Part shown: positions 22,216 through 30,356 of the stretch, piece by piece
Position numbering within the stretch: position 1 is the first letter of the stretch
Layout of the letters: each line of letters begins with the position of its first letter
From: a virus
Direction: 5' to 3' (one strand)
Virus record (IMG/VR): IMGVR_UViG_3300023292_000021
Span: 1-39,664 of that record
DNA: 39,664 nucleotides
Notes under the pieces: model-generated
Told to the model about the DNA's origin: nothing
Database searches by the model: none
Seen by the model: the letters and a program-made list of their open reading frames with translations, nothing else
Position numbers and translations under genes: made by a program

Positions 22216-23465
22216 AATCCGAGCAGGCGGTTATCGGATGTGCTTTGCTGGACGGAAAAGTTGTTTCAGCGATTCTAGTGATATTAAATTCTGATGATTT
22301 TTTGGATAATAATTGTGTTGATGTTTTTGAGGCAATTTCTTTCTTGAAAGAAAAAGGCGAGGTTGTTGACTTGGTGACGGTGGCGACTCGAATGAAAGAG
22401 GCAAAAACTCTTGATCGAGTCGGTGGACCGGAGTTTTTGGCAGTGCTCCAAAACACCGTTCCGCTTTCTTCTCATTACGAACAATATGCAAAAAAGGTGA
22501 AACACTTTTCTTTTTTGAGAAAGTTGGTAAAGGCCGGACTGGAAATAAAATCAATCGGAGAAAATTCTGAAGAAGATGTTTTGGGGACAATTAAAAAAGT
22601 AAAAGAAGCCTTTGCCGAAACTTATAAATGTGCGGCGATTCTGGCCGGAGAACCTCCAGAAGATAAAACAGACCCGATTGACAAGCCAAACACAGGGCTT
22701 TCGTGGGGGACAAAAGATTTGGATTCAACAATAACTCCGATCGAGCGGCATCATTTTATTGTTTTGGCCGCCGAAACAAAATCAGGTAAAACTGCGTACC
22801 TTTTCGATTTGGCAATTAAAAACGCGGTAAACAAAAAAATTCTTTACATAACTTTAGAAATGTCCGGTACTCAAATTCTTTCTAGGATCGCTCGGAATTT
22901 CTCGGGAATAACAAAAGATCAATGGAGGGAGCGGAAAAAAATCCCAGAAGGGCAATACAGAGCTTATAAATCTAAAATCGATGAAATAAAATCAATCGAA
23001 GGGCTTGTGGCCTGTGGACTTAAAGACGCATCTATCCAGAGTATTTTTCGAAAAATAAAAAAAGAGAAAGCTGATCTGGTCGTTGTTGATAATATGGGAC
23101 TGATCGAAAACACGGAAAACCTGAGCCCAACTGATCACGAAACAAAGCTTTCGGCCGCTTTCGCTAGATTCTGTCATGAGCAGAATACGCCAGTTGTTTT
23201 AGTTCACCATTTCAAAAAAGGGGATGAAACAAAAAGCAACGCGCCGAGGGGATTAAATGCAATCCGGGGAAGTTCAAAAATCACTCACGATGCGGACACC
23301 GTGATTTTGTGCCACCGGACAAGATCGAATAATTATGATCTAACAAAAAAAGAGAAGGCACAATTCACGATAGTTGAAGCTGCTGATCGAGATTTCGGCA
23401 CCGGCGGAGTCAAAACAGTTTATTTTCATAAAGGAACTTTCCTGGACGAATATCCAGACGAATAA
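22200..23465 (+). CDS. dnaB: DnaB-like replicative helicase
   Basis: A 421-aa DnaB-family helicase. The N-terminal domain (SIESEQAVIGCALLDGK; VGGPEFLAVLQNTVP) interacts with primase. The RecA core has Walker A AETKSGKT (Glu192-Thr198), in which the usual first Gly is replaced by Ala. LYITLEMSG is the typical second strand, Walker B is ADLVVVDNMGLI, and VVLVHHFKK is motif H3. The C-terminal ADRDFGTGG is the Arg-finger segment (RNG in canonical DnaB). Directly coupled to the initiator. Confidence 0.9.
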   Translation: MSKSIESEQAVIGCALLDGKVVSAILVILNSDDFLDNNCVDVFEAISFLKEKGEVVDLVTVATRMKEAKTLDRVGGPEFLAVLQNTVPLSSHYEQYAKKVKHFSFLRKLVKAGLEIKSIGENSEEDVLGTIKKVKEAFAETYKCAAILAGEPPEDKTDPIDKPNTGLSWGTKDLDSTITPIERHHFIVLAAETKSGKTAYLFDLAIKNAVNKKILYITLEMSGTQILSRIARNFSGITKDQWRERKKIPEGQYRAYKSKIDEIKSIEGLVACGLKDASIQSIFRKIKKEKADLVVVDNMGLIENTENLSPTDHETKLSAAFARFCHEQNTPVVLVHHFKKGDETKSNAPRGLNAIRGSSKITHDADTVILCHRTRSNNYDLTKKEKAQFTIVEAADRDFGTGGVKTVYFHKGTFLDEYPDE

Positions 23466-23484
23466 AAACAACCAGGATTTTAAA

Positions 23485-23655
23485 ATGATAAAACATTGTC
23501 CCGATTGCGGCGAGGAGTTAGTTCTTAGGATGAACAAAGAAAGTGGAGAAAAGTTCTACGGATGCTCTGCTTATCCAGAATGTAATTATGTTGAGGAGAT
23601 CCACGGAGATGATGATGGATTTGGCGAAAGGCGATCTGAGATCAATTTTCGTTAG
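23485..23655 (+). CDS. Topoisomerase-type C4 zinc-finger miniprotein, 56 aa
   Basis: ATG 23485 to the stop at 23655. CPDCGEELVLRM...FYGCSAYPECNY is the C4 zinc finger found at the C-terminus of type IA topoisomerases, here alone. It likely binds single-stranded DNA. It is the last gene of the replication operon before cassette 7. A longer frame starting inside the helicase is not supported. Confidence 0.7.
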   Translation: MIKHCPDCGEELVLRMNKESGEKFYGCSAYPECNYVEEIHGDDDGFGERRSEINFR

Positions 23656-23681
23656 GTTTTTGGAAAAAGGTCGAAAAATAC

Positions 23682-23710
23682 TTGCTTTTTTATTAAACAT
23701 CGTTTAAGAT
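23682..23710 (+). promoter_or_regulatory. Operator-promoter cassette 7
   Basis: TTGCTT (23682-23687), 17-base spacer, TAAGAT (23705-23710), with a perfect TTAAAC-ATC-GTTTAA palindrome. It drives the membrane and small-protein block that starts at 23732. Confidence 0.75.
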
Positions 23711-23731
23711 TAGGGAAATCAACAAACAAAA

Positions 23732-23911
23732 ATGAATTTAAACAAAAAAATCGGCAAACAGGAAAGAATCTTTGCGGTTTCTATTCTCGGAGCGATTCTG
23801 TTCTATCTATATTCTCAGGACGGATTTTTGCTCGGGGTTTTCGTTCCTTTGTTGATGCTGTTTTGTGTTTACCTTCTTTTATTGTTTGCTTTTGCTTTTA
23901 TTAAATATTAA
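23732..23911 (+). CDS. Two-helix membrane protein, 59 aa
   Basis: ATG 23732 to TAA 23911. Two hydrophobic helices (IFAVSILGAILFYLYS and GVFVPLLMLFCVYLLLLFAFAFI) are preceded by a basic start. The next gene begins three bases later. A small membrane protein expressed from a tightly regulated early promoter could modify the host membrane or block superinfection; function unknown. Confidence 0.6.
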   Translation: MNLNKKIGKQERIFAVSILGAILFYLYSQDGFLLGVFVPLLMLFCVYLLLLFAFAFIKY

Positions 23912-23913
23912 CG

Positions 23914-24477
23914 ATGAATCTTGAAAAAATCCGGTTCCGACTAATCCTTTCATTGAAACTTCTGATCTTACTGTTTTTTGTCGCGGTCATTTCGATTGCA
24001 ACGATCAAGGCAACAAGGGCAATTTCTGAATGGAAAAAAGCAGAAAATCTGGTCCAAAATTCCGAGCGGTTAAATTTGGAATTAATTTTGGCAGAATCAG
24101 ACTTGGAATTAGTCAAAAGAATGGAGTTCGACATGACCAAAAAAATAAGAAAAGCAGAGATTGAGTTGGAAGAATTGAGAAATTATGAAAAGAAATACAC
24201 AAAAGACGTCAAGGATCTCGCAAAAATCACCGTAGAGCAGTTAATTTGTAAAAAAGCCATTGCGGATGGCAGATTGGCAGTTTTCGACGGAGACACGCAA
24301 ATACAGGCAAAAATAATTGCGAAGGCGAATAAATTTTGTGCCGCAGAGGATGTCCCGGAATTCCTAAAAAAAGAAGTCGTTGTGAAAATGAAAACTGTTT
24401 ATGTTGACCCCTACGAATATGGGGCAGAACTTATTGAGGGATTTGATCAGCAGGAAGAATATTATTCTGAATACTAA
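23914..24477 (+). CDS. Membrane-anchored coiled-coil protein, 187 aa
   Basis: A membrane helix near residues 10-32 (LILSLKLLILLFFVAVISIA) is followed by a long coiled coil (about residues 40-110, with heptad-rich RLNLELILAESDLELVKRM and IRKAEIELEELRNYEKKY). The C-terminus is acidic and tyrosine-rich (FDQQEEYYSEY). No family is recognised. Its pairing with the two-helix protein upstream suggests a membrane complex. Confidence 0.6.
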   Translation: MNLEKIRFRLILSLKLLILLFFVAVISIATIKATRAISEWKKAENLVQNSERLNLELILAESDLELVKRMEFDMTKKIRKAEIELEELRNYEKKYTKDVKDLAKITVEQLICKKAIADGRLAVFDGDTQIQAKIIAKANKFCAAEDVPEFLKKEVVVKMKTVYVDPYEYGAELIEGFDQQEEYYSEY

Positions 24478-24480
24478 AAA

Positions 24481-24639
24481 ATGAATATACAAGAAAACAT
24501 GGAATCGTTGCGAAAACAAAACCCAAAAAAAGATTATCGTTTGCAATGGTGTGATGGGTGCTGTGGAACTAGAATTTCAACTCGCGACTCGAAAAATGAT
24601 CGATGGTATTGTACGCGTTGTTCAAAATTTAATTCCTAA
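24481..24639 (+). CDS. Zinc-ribbon miniprotein, 52 aa
   Basis: ATG 24481 to TAA 24639. WCDGCCGTRISTRD and WYCTRCSKF give the two Cys-x-x-Cys pairs of a zinc ribbon. It follows the coiled-coil gene closely. Probably a nucleic-acid-binding accessory. Confidence 0.6.
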   Translation: MNIQENMESLRKQNPKKDYRLQWCDGCCGTRISTRDSKNDRWYCTRCSKFNS

Positions 24640-24650
24640 CAAATAAACAA

Positions 24651-24857
24651 ATGACTACTACTACTGAAAAAACGGCTACAAAAAGACGACCATCAATAAT
24701 GGAAAGCCCTAAATACAAACAGGGATATTCTGATGGATACCGAGACGGAAAAATATTAATGCTAAAACATGCAATGACATCAGCAGAATTAGCCACCGAA
24801 CCAATACCAGTAATAATTAAAGGAAAAACTTTTATTAATTTTGAACGAAATGACTAA
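24651..24857 (+). CDS. Small protein, 68 aa
   Basis: A Thr/Lys-rich N-terminus (TTTTEKTATKRR) and a YKQGYSDGYRDGK segment. The C-terminus is a short beta pair (PVIIKGKTFINF). No family recognised. Overlaps the next gene by 8 bases with the preferred start. Confidence 0.55.
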   Translation: MTTTTEKTATKRRPSIMESPKYKQGYSDGYRDGKILMLKHAMTSAELATEPIPVIIKGKTFINFERND

Positions 24858-25044
24858 ATTATACCAATCGGCTGACGCGTCTTATTGTTTCGGTTCAGAA
24901 TGCAAAAGGAAAGATATTTACTGCAAAGAACCTAGACTTGATGGTTCTAGGGGGAGGGAAATTAGAGACTCAAAAACAGATGAGTTACTGGGCACTGTCT
25001 CCAGCTCAATAAAACAATGTATTGCTAACCGAAAAGAAAAATGA
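24850..25044 (+). CDS. Cys-rich small protein, 64 aa
   Basis: I prefer ATG 24850 over TTG 24841. The N-terminal part has four Cys residues (YCFGSECKRKDIYCKE and a later KQCIAN), so a metal-binding or structural Cys role is possible. The middle is very basic and Arg-rich (GSRGREIRDSK). It ends in an ATGA overlap with the next gene. Similar in style to the 86-aa Cys-rich gene at 26643. Confidence 0.5.
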   Translation: MTKLYQSADASYCFGSECKRKDIYCKEPRLDGSRGREIRDSKTDELLGTVSSSIKQCIANRKEK

Positions 25045-25595
25045 AAAAAACAGAAGCAGATTCCATAATTGATTCGTTAGCTAAAAAAACGCTTTCGTTT
25101 GGACAGAAAGTTAAAACAGCTAGGGGAATTGAGACAGTCGTAAGGTCGTGGGCGGCTTCGCCAGATTACGTACACCCTGATAGCGATTGGAAGGGTGGGT
25201 ACGAGGTTGTATCAACTATTTTTAACGATACTCATTATTACGAGGAATATCGTTACTCACATAAAATGAAAGGAGAGTGGAATGGTAAAAAATTTGAAAT
25301 TCTCGGACACGAAATAATGCTCGGAAATATTCTTGAAAAACTTATGTATACGAAGAGTTTTACAATGCAAAACGTAGCACTTATCACGAGAAGGTGGGGA
25401 GAGTGCCTTGCTGGAACTAATGGCACAAAGAAGACAGGACTAACCAAATCTCTTCAACAAATAATCGCAGAGAGTGGGTATGAAGAAATAGAACACTATC
25501 GTGGAGAACAAGAACCACTTATGGAACAAGTCCTCAAATCACCAGCAAAGGAGTTACTCGAAAATATTAAAGCACTAATTGATTTATTGAAATGA
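25041..25595 (+). CDS. Unknown protein, 184 aa
   Basis: Unrecognised. Helical start (MKKTEADSIIDSLAKKTLSF), a central beta region with many aromatics (WAASPDYVHPDSDWKGGYEVV, HYYEEYRYSHKMKGEW), and a helical C-terminus (AKELLENIKALIDLLK). ATGA overlaps at both ends support the gene. It is one of a run of unknown early genes that vary widely between phages. Confidence 0.6.
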   Translation: MKKTEADSIIDSLAKKTLSFGQKVKTARGIETVVRSWAASPDYVHPDSDWKGGYEVVSTIFNDTHYYEEYRYSHKMKGEWNGKKFEILGHEIMLGNILEKLMYTKSFTMQNVALITRRWGECLAGTNGTKKTGLTKSLQQIIAESGYEEIEHYRGEQEPLMEQVLKSPAKELLENIKALIDLLK

Positions 25596-25780
25596 AAGAA
25601 TGTAAAAAATGTGGACACAAAACAAAAAGAACTTATATGAAAATATCTAAGCAAGAGGCTTTTACTCTTAGAGTAATCCTTGGTTTGTTTATTAAAAATA
25701 TTCCAAGGAAAAGTGGACAAACTACATCTAAAAAACTTTATATTAGAATTAAGGAATTTATTGAAGAATTTACAAAATGA
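25592..25780 (+). CDS. Small zinc-finger-like protein, 62 aa
   Basis: KECKKCGHKTKRTY carries one Cys-x-x-Cys pair, followed by a basic helical stretch with hydrophobic patches (AFTLRVILGLFIKNI, LYIRIKEFIEEF). Overlaps both neighbours by four bases. Unknown function. Confidence 0.55.
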   Translation: MKECKKCGHKTKRTYMKISKQEAFTLRVILGLFIKNIPRKSGQTTSKKLYIRIKEFIEEFTK

Positions 25781-26166
25781 ACAAATCTGACAAACTGATT
25801 ACGTTACCCCAAGCCAAAGAATTATCCGAACTTTGTAAAGAAAAGGGTATAGTTCTTATGGAGAGTGAGTATGTTTGGAGAAATCACCCATTGGCGAAAA
25901 CTTTCACTGCTGCAACTGCAGCAATAGTTGAACTCGAGGGAGAAAAGCCACAAAAAAGAGATTACAAAGCGTTTTGTTGTGCAGAGTTGGGGGTGATATT
26001 GATGTCTAAATATGCAATAATTCTGAATAAATTAGAAGAGTTTCATTGTATTCTAGAACCAGAGGGAAACTTTGGAGGGGGGAGAACTGAAACAGGGAAA
26101 ACAATGGCAGAAAGTATGTGTGCAATGCTAATATATCTAATCAGTAACGGGTATTTAACTAAATAA
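25777..26166 (+). CDS. Unknown protein, 129 aa
   Basis: Unrecognised. Start (LITLPQAKELSELCKEKGIVLMESEYVW), an Ala-rich helix (TFTAATAAIVELE), a GGGRTETGKTM segment with Walker-like spacing but no other ATPase features, and a hydrophobic C-terminus (MCAMLIYLISNGYL). Because the Gly-rich piece stands alone, I do not call it an ATPase. Confidence 0.55.
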   Translation: MNKSDKLITLPQAKELSELCKEKGIVLMESEYVWRNHPLAKTFTAATAAIVELEGEKPQKRDYKAFCCAELGVILMSKYAIILNKLEEFHCILEPEGNFGGGRTETGKTMAESMCAMLIYLISNGYLTK

Positions 26167-26169
26167 AAC

Positions 26170-26646
26170 ATGATAACAGTGAAATCAATATCGGAAGCAG
26201 TAGAATTCCCAAACTCTATCGACGATGAACAGATAGAAAAAATGATTCATAAGACCTTTGATTTCAAGGTGATAGAAAGGGTTGTAGAAATTAGGGAAAT
26301 ATTAAAAAAAGGAAAATCGGCATTACTTCTTTGTAAGGGGTATGTCGGAAATGGTCATTACTCTTTTGGTGGATACAAGTGGAAGGTTATTACTCCATTT
26401 CACGACGGAAGCACTTTCTACACAACAGACCGATTTAGGAATAAAACAGATGCAAAGAAAGCCTCCTATGAAATCTACCGAGGGCAAAGTCTCGTCTGCG
26501 GTGTTGAAGAATCCTACCCAACAAAATTTACATCTGAGCACTTCGGTTCGTATATGAAAGAAAAAATAAACTTTCTCGTGTCTCCCAACGAAAGAACCAA
26601 GGAGTGGCTGAAAAAAAGATATTTACCACCCAATACTAGAAAATGA
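26170..26646 (+). CDS. Unknown protein, 158 aa
   Basis: Unrecognised. Helical start (IDDEQIEKMIHKTFDFKVIERVV), central GKSALLLCKGYVGNGHYSFGG, and a basic C-terminus. Overlaps the following gene start (ATGA). Belongs to the block of unknown genes behind cassette 7. Confidence 0.55.
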   Translation: MITVKSISEAVEFPNSIDDEQIEKMIHKTFDFKVIERVVEIREILKKGKSALLLCKGYVGNGHYSFGGYKWKVITPFHDGSTFYTTDRFRNKTDAKKASYEIYRGQSLVCGVEESYPTKFTSEHFGSYMKEKINFLVSPNERTKEWLKKRYLPPNTRK

Positions 26647-26903
26647 AAACAACCGAAAACGATTCCGTACCAAATCACATCCTAGAAACTTGCCACGCTT
26701 GCTCGTCAAAAAACATATTCTGTGAAGATACTCTAAATGGTAGAAATATCCTGAGTGATAAAACAGGAGAAATAATTCTCACAAGTCACCAAGATATTTA
26801 CGAGTGTGCGGAAAAGTATTGCGGGAAATGCCGAGCAGTCCTTTGTCAAGCTACATCACAACAAAGGGTAGAGTGTGAAATGAGAAAACGATTAATTAAT
26901 TAA
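26643..26903 (+). CDS. Cys-rich protein, 86 aa
   Basis: Two Cys clusters, ETCHACSSKNIFCED and ECAEKYCGKCRAVLC, give the spacing of one or two zinc-binding sites. The C-terminus is basic. Similar in style to the 64-aa gene at 24850, so these may be related; I cannot align them confidently. Confidence 0.55.
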   Translation: MKTTENDSVPNHILETCHACSSKNIFCEDTLNGRNILSDKTGEIILTSHQDIYECAEKYCGKCRAVLCQATSQQRVECEMRKRLIN

Positions 26904-26905
26904 TA

Positions 26906-27100
26906 ATGACAAAACAAATTCTAACGATCAAACAGTGGAACTTGCCTGAAGGCTCAAAGGTTAGAAATGGAGGCGAAATCCTTACTTTCATGAGAATGGA
27001 CAAAATAACTGCCGTTTGGAAAACCCAAAAGGGAGAAGAAAAACGCGGGAATTTCAATGGCTTTGTGAAGGAGGGGCTTTTTTACGTTCCTGTTATTTGA
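26906..27100 (+). CDS. Small beta protein, 64 aa
   Basis: Short beta-rich product (TIKQWNLPEGSKVRNGGEIL, MRMDKITAVWKTQKGEEKRG, FVKEGLFYVPVI) that looks like a small SH3- or OB-like barrel. No family identified. Last gene before cassette 8. Confidence 0.55.
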   Translation: MTKQILTIKQWNLPEGSKVRNGGEILTFMRMDKITAVWKTQKGEEKRGNFNGFVKEGLFYVPVI

Positions 27101-27111
27101 ACGAGAAAGTT

Positions 27112-27140
27112 TTGACAAAAAAGTAAACATTGTTTAATTT
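27112..27140 (+). promoter_or_regulatory. Operator-promoter cassette 8 (methyltransferase operon)
   Basis: TTGACA (27112-27117), 17-base spacer, TAATTT (27135-27140), with GTAAAC-ATT-GTTTAA as palindrome. It drives the methyltransferase, the SemiSWEET-like gene and probably metK. Confidence 0.75.
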
Positions 27141-27163
27141 AAAAAAGACATAAATCCAAAAAA

Positions 27164-28342
27164 ATGAATCTTTCAGATCTAAAAAAGAACCCGAAAAACC
27201 CAAGAACAATCACGAAAGAAATGCTCGAAAAGCTGAAAAACTCAATAAAGAATTTTGAAAGAATGCTCGTGATTCGGCCAATGATTATTGACGAAAACAA
27301 TGTAATTCTTGGCGGGAATCAGCGATTTAATGCCCTAGAAGCTTTAGGATATGAAGAAATCCCTGACACTTGGGTAAAAAAAGAGGAAGGATTGACAGAA
27401 GAACAAAAAAGGGAGTTTGTTGTAAAAGATAACGTTGGGTTTGGGGCATGGGATTTTGAACAACTTGCGAATGATTATTCGATCGAGGAACTTGAGGATT
27501 GGGGGATGGAGAACATTGTTTTCCCGGAAATAGTCGAAGATGGCAAAACGGATCCAAACGAGGTTCCTGAGCCGCCAAAAATTGCAAAAACAGTTCGAGG
27601 GGATTTATACGAACTTGGTGGACATCGTGTTCTTTGTGGAGATAGCACAATTGTTGCTGACGTTGAAAAGCTGATGGGTGGAAAAAAAGCAAAAATGTTG
27701 CACACTGACCCTCCCTATGGTGTTGATTGCGAAGGAATAGAAAACGACAACATGAAAGGAGAAAAATTAAGAGAATTTATAACCAATGCTCTTTCAAATG
27801 CTTTTGTGTTTCTTGAGGGAGGATCTAATGTTTATATTTGGCACGCTGATATTCATTCCTACGAATTTATCGGAGCAATGAGAGACTCGGGATTTGTTCA
27901 GGCAAAACCCCCTGTGATTCAGTGGGTTAAGGATCGTTTAGTCCTAAGTCGCGGAGATTATCACTCGAGAAACGAGCCATGTTTATACGGATGGAAGAAA
28001 GGAAAAAACAGAAAAAGAGTTGAGGATAGAACACAGGACACAATATGGGAGTTCCCAAAACCAGAAAAATCAGATTCACATCCAACAATGAAGCCCGTTG
28101 AGCTTTGTGAAAGAGCAATTACAAACAGCTCTGAAAAAGGATGGATTGTTCTTGATCTTTTTCTTGGCGCTGGATCAACTACTATTGCTTGCCAAAAAAC
28201 CAAAAGAAAGTGTTATGGAATGGAAATAGACGAGAAATATTGCGACGTGATCGTTCAACGTTGGTTAAATTTTACAGAAGAAACAGAATTCAAATTAAAC
28301 GGAAAAAAAATAACAAAAGCAAAATGGGAATCCTCGAAATAA
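27164..28342 (+). CDS. ParB-like domain plus DNA methyltransferase (N4/N6-type)
   Basis: A 392-aa fusion common in phages. Residues 1-70 are a ParB/Srx-like domain (LKKNPKNPRTITKEML, VILGGNQRFNALEAL). The methyltransferase has DPPYGV (182-187), the catalytic DPPY motif of amino-methyltransferases acting on adenine N6 or cytosine N4. Near the C-terminus VLDLFLGAGSTT is the SAM-binding FxGxG loop, in the permuted motif order with DPPY first. It would methylate the phage DNA and so protect it from host restriction. Recognition sequence cannot be read. SAM would come from the metK gene three genes downstream. Confidence 0.85.
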   Translation: MNLSDLKKNPKNPRTITKEMLEKLKNSIKNFERMLVIRPMIIDENNVILGGNQRFNALEALGYEEIPDTWVKKEEGLTEEQKREFVVKDNVGFGAWDFEQLANDYSIEELEDWGMENIVFPEIVEDGKTDPNEVPEPPKIAKTVRGDLYELGGHRVLCGDSTIVADVEKLMGGKKAKMLHTDPPYGVDCEGIENDNMKGEKLREFITNALSNAFVFLEGGSNVYIWHADIHSYEFIGAMRDSGFVQAKPPVIQWVKDRLVLSRGDYHSRNEPCLYGWKKGKNRKRVEDRTQDTIWEFPKPEKSDSHPTMKPVELCERAITNSSEKGWIVLDLFLGAGSTTIACQKTKRKCYGMEIDEKYCDVIVQRWLNFTEETEFKLNGKKITKAKWESSK

Positions 28343-28584
28343 TCTTTTGGCTTCCGGCAGTTATTTTTCTTTTTTCGGGAATCCCGCAAACAGTAAAAAT
28401 ACTCAAAACAAAAAAGGCAGATGATATTTCTGAATGGACATATGGATTAACTGTGCTGGCGGTAGGGATAATTTTGGTTGATGCAATTATTGAGTCGAAC
28501 TGGAGCATTGCATTTTCGAACGGAGTTTCTTTTATAATCACAGGCACAAATTTTTGCTTAATTCTTTACTTTCAAAAAAAATGA
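28324..28584 (+). CDS. SemiSWEET-like PQ-loop membrane protein
   Basis: 86 aa from ATG 28324; an earlier in-frame start lies within the methyltransferase gene and is not supported. The sequence has three membrane helices and the PQ-loop signature GIPQTVKILKTKKADDIS, followed by a second helix with an Asn-rich end (SNWSIAFSNGVSFI) where SemiSWEETs have their conserved Asn. SemiSWEETs are homodimeric sugar transporters of about 85-100 aa. The substrate here is unknown, and other PQ-loop proteins carry amino acids. Uncommon cargo for a phage. Confidence 0.75.
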   Translation: MGILEIIFWLPAVIFLFSGIPQTVKILKTKKADDISEWTYGLTVLAVGIILVDAIIESNWSIAFSNGVSFIITGTNFCLILYFQKK

Positions 28585-28700
28585 AAAAACAAAAAACAGA
28601 AGAATCGAGACCTCTCCAAAAATGGTTTGATGATCTAAAAATAAAGCAAACAAATCACATGGACAAAAGGGGAAACTTAACACGGCCACCAAAAAAATAA
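28581..28700 (+). CDS. Short charged peptide, 39 aa
   Basis: ATG 28581 overlaps the SemiSWEET stop. The product is basic and polar with one LQKWFDDLKIKQ amphipathic helix. It ends 19 bases before metK. May be a regulatory or bystander peptide; the coding call rests on the overlap. Confidence 0.45.
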   Translation: MKKQKTEESRPLQKWFDDLKIKQTNHMDKRGNLTRPPKK

Positions 28701-28719
28701 TTCTTAAAAACCAATTACT

Positions 28720-29733
28720 ATGAAAACAGCTGAAAGTGTAAGTCCTCAACATCCCGATAAATTGTGCGATCAAATATCGGATGCAATTTTGGACGAATGT
28801 TTGAAACAAGATCCGTTGTCTCGGGTAGCAGTGGAAACAATGGGAGGGCATGGGATCGTAACCGTAACTGGGGAAGTGACGACGAATGCTTTTTTCGACG
28901 CTCGGGAAATCGTGGAGCGGATTGCGCCAGGGAACGGGGTCCAGATCAACATTGTTAAACAATCCCAGGACATCGCAAACGGTGTCGACCCAGGGGGCGC
29001 AGGTGATCAGGGGATTATGGTCGGGTATGCTTGCAAGGATAATCCAGCGATGATCCCGCAAGAGCAATTTTTGGCCCGGGATTTATGCCAATTTATATGG
29101 GGGGCAACAATTGCTGACGGACACCAGGACGGAAAAACCCAAATCACGCTAGATGATGATGGTAAAATTGAAACAATCGTCGCGAGTTTTTGTAATATTA
29201 AAAAGGATGTTTTAGCAAAACTGGTAAGGACGTGGGGAATCCAAAACTCAAAACACACAAAATCTTTAGACGGATCAGCAATAGACGGATTTATCGTTCA
29301 CATTAATCCAGCGGGAGATTGGGATCAAGGAGGGTTCGAAGCCGACACTGGTTTAACCGGCCGTAAGCTTGTCGTTGATAATTACGGTCCACAGGTTCCA
29401 CTTGGAGGGGGGTGCTTTTCAGGAAAAGATTCAACAAAGGTTGATCGTTCCGGGGCATACAAAGCGAGACAATTGGCAGTTAAGTATTTGATAAAAGGAG
29501 GATGCGATCGATGCATTGTTCATTTGGCCTATGCGATCGGAGTAAGTATGCCAGTAATGGCGACTGCAATTTGTTTATGGGACGGAAATGAAAAAGCCGA
29601 AAGAATAAACATCCCAATTACTGATGAACTTTCTCCAAAGGCAATAATAAAAGATCTTGGACTGAGGAAACCAATTTTTGAAGAAACGGCAAAGTGGGGG
29701 CATTTCGGGAGCGGTTTTTTATGGGATAAATAA
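28720..29733 (+). CDS. metK: S-adenosylmethionine synthetase
   Basis: A 337-aa MetK. Motifs are well kept: ATP-binding HPDK (11-14) followed by DQISDAIL, GAGDQG (93-98), DGKTQ (about 137-141), the DTGLTGRKLVVD loop (209-220), and the GGGCFSGKDSTKVDRSGAY segment (about 229-247) that holds the catalytic Lys and Asp. Bacterial MetK is usually 380-400 aa, so this one is shorter. It would make SAM from Met and ATP. It lies in the same operon direction as the DNA methyltransferase, so a self-supply role is plausible. Confidence 0.9.
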   Translation: MKTAESVSPQHPDKLCDQISDAILDECLKQDPLSRVAVETMGGHGIVTVTGEVTTNAFFDAREIVERIAPGNGVQINIVKQSQDIANGVDPGGAGDQGIMVGYACKDNPAMIPQEQFLARDLCQFIWGATIADGHQDGKTQITLDDDGKIETIVASFCNIKKDVLAKLVRTWGIQNSKHTKSLDGSAIDGFIVHINPAGDWDQGGFEADTGLTGRKLVVDNYGPQVPLGGGCFSGKDSTKVDRSGAYKARQLAVKYLIKGGCDRCIVHLAYAIGVSMPVMATAICLWDGNEKAERINIPITDELSPKAIIKDLGLRKPIFEETAKWGHFGSGFLWDK

Positions 29734-29734
29734 A

Positions 29735-29908
29735 ATGGGAACTGAGACAATGGCTTTCGGAAAAAGAAGGGTGATAAAGTCTAAGCTCCATGACGGGAAA
29801 GCGATGGTTCTCAAGCAGGCTATTATTAATTGTATGAGGCAGGGGGTAATCATAGAACTAATTGACTTCACGCCGGAACAATTCGAGTATTTTTTAAGCA
29901 AAATTTAA
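29735..29908 (+). CDS. Small protein, 57 aa
   Basis: I prefer ATG 29735, right after the metK stop. Basic start (GTETMAFGKRRVIKSKLHDG) and helical rest (AMVLKQAIINCMRQGVIIELI). Unrecognised. A longer frame would start inside metK. Confidence 0.5.
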   Translation: MGTETMAFGKRRVIKSKLHDGKAMVLKQAIINCMRQGVIIELIDFTPEQFEYFLSKI

Positions 29909-29909
29909 G

Positions 29910-30137
29910 ATGATGGAAAAAACACAAGCCGAACTACAGAAAGGGTACGTCGCAAAACAACGTAGAATTGCGGGAGATCACAAAGCGTTTGAGAACAGGA
30001 TCGAGTTTACTAAGAATTCTTGGAAAAGCTTGAAATTGAGTTTTGGAAGGCGGAGGGCAAGAAAGGAATTCAGAAAAGATTTCGGATCAAATTTGTCGGA
30101 GATCGTAAATAAAAAGTTTTTCGTAGCAAATAACTAA
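29910..30137 (+). CDS. Small basic protein, 75 aa
   Basis: Very Lys/Arg-rich (KSWKSLKLSFGRRRARKEF), suggesting nucleic-acid contact. Begins with ATGATG, one base after the previous stop. No family is recognised. Confidence 0.55.
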   Translation: MMEKTQAELQKGYVAKQRRIAGDHKAFENRIEFTKNSWKSLKLSFGRRRARKEFRKDFGSNLSEIVNKKFFVANN

Positions 30138-30143
30138 TTACAA

Positions 30144-30356
30144 ATGAAATTGAAAGTAAAATTCAAACCAGGTTCTATTCTCGGTAGAGAAACAATGGTT
30201 TTCGTAGAAGACGAAAAAGGAAAGCACATGATTCCTTTTTCTAAACTAAAGGTTGAGGCAGACGCTGAGAATCTTTTAACAATAAAATTTGAAATCGTGA
30301 TGCCATTTGTTGACGAAGAGAATTGTTTCGTTAAGGATTTATTTAAAACAAAATGA
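30144..30356 (+). CDS. Small beta protein, 70 aa
   Basis: Alternating hydrophobic strands (KLKVKFKPGSI, TMVFVEDEKGKHMIPF, LLTIKFEIVMPF) suggest a compact beta barrel. Overlaps the next gene by four bases. Unknown function. Confidence 0.55.
   Translation: MKLKVKFKPGSILGRETMVFVEDEKGKHMIPFSKLKVEADAENLLTIKFEIVMPFVDEENCFVKDLFKTK

Noticed and set aside
26090-26105. Walker-A-like GGGRTETGKT in the 129-aa gene
   Set aside because: It lacks a Walker B motif and the length of an ATPase, so it is not evidence of ATP binding.
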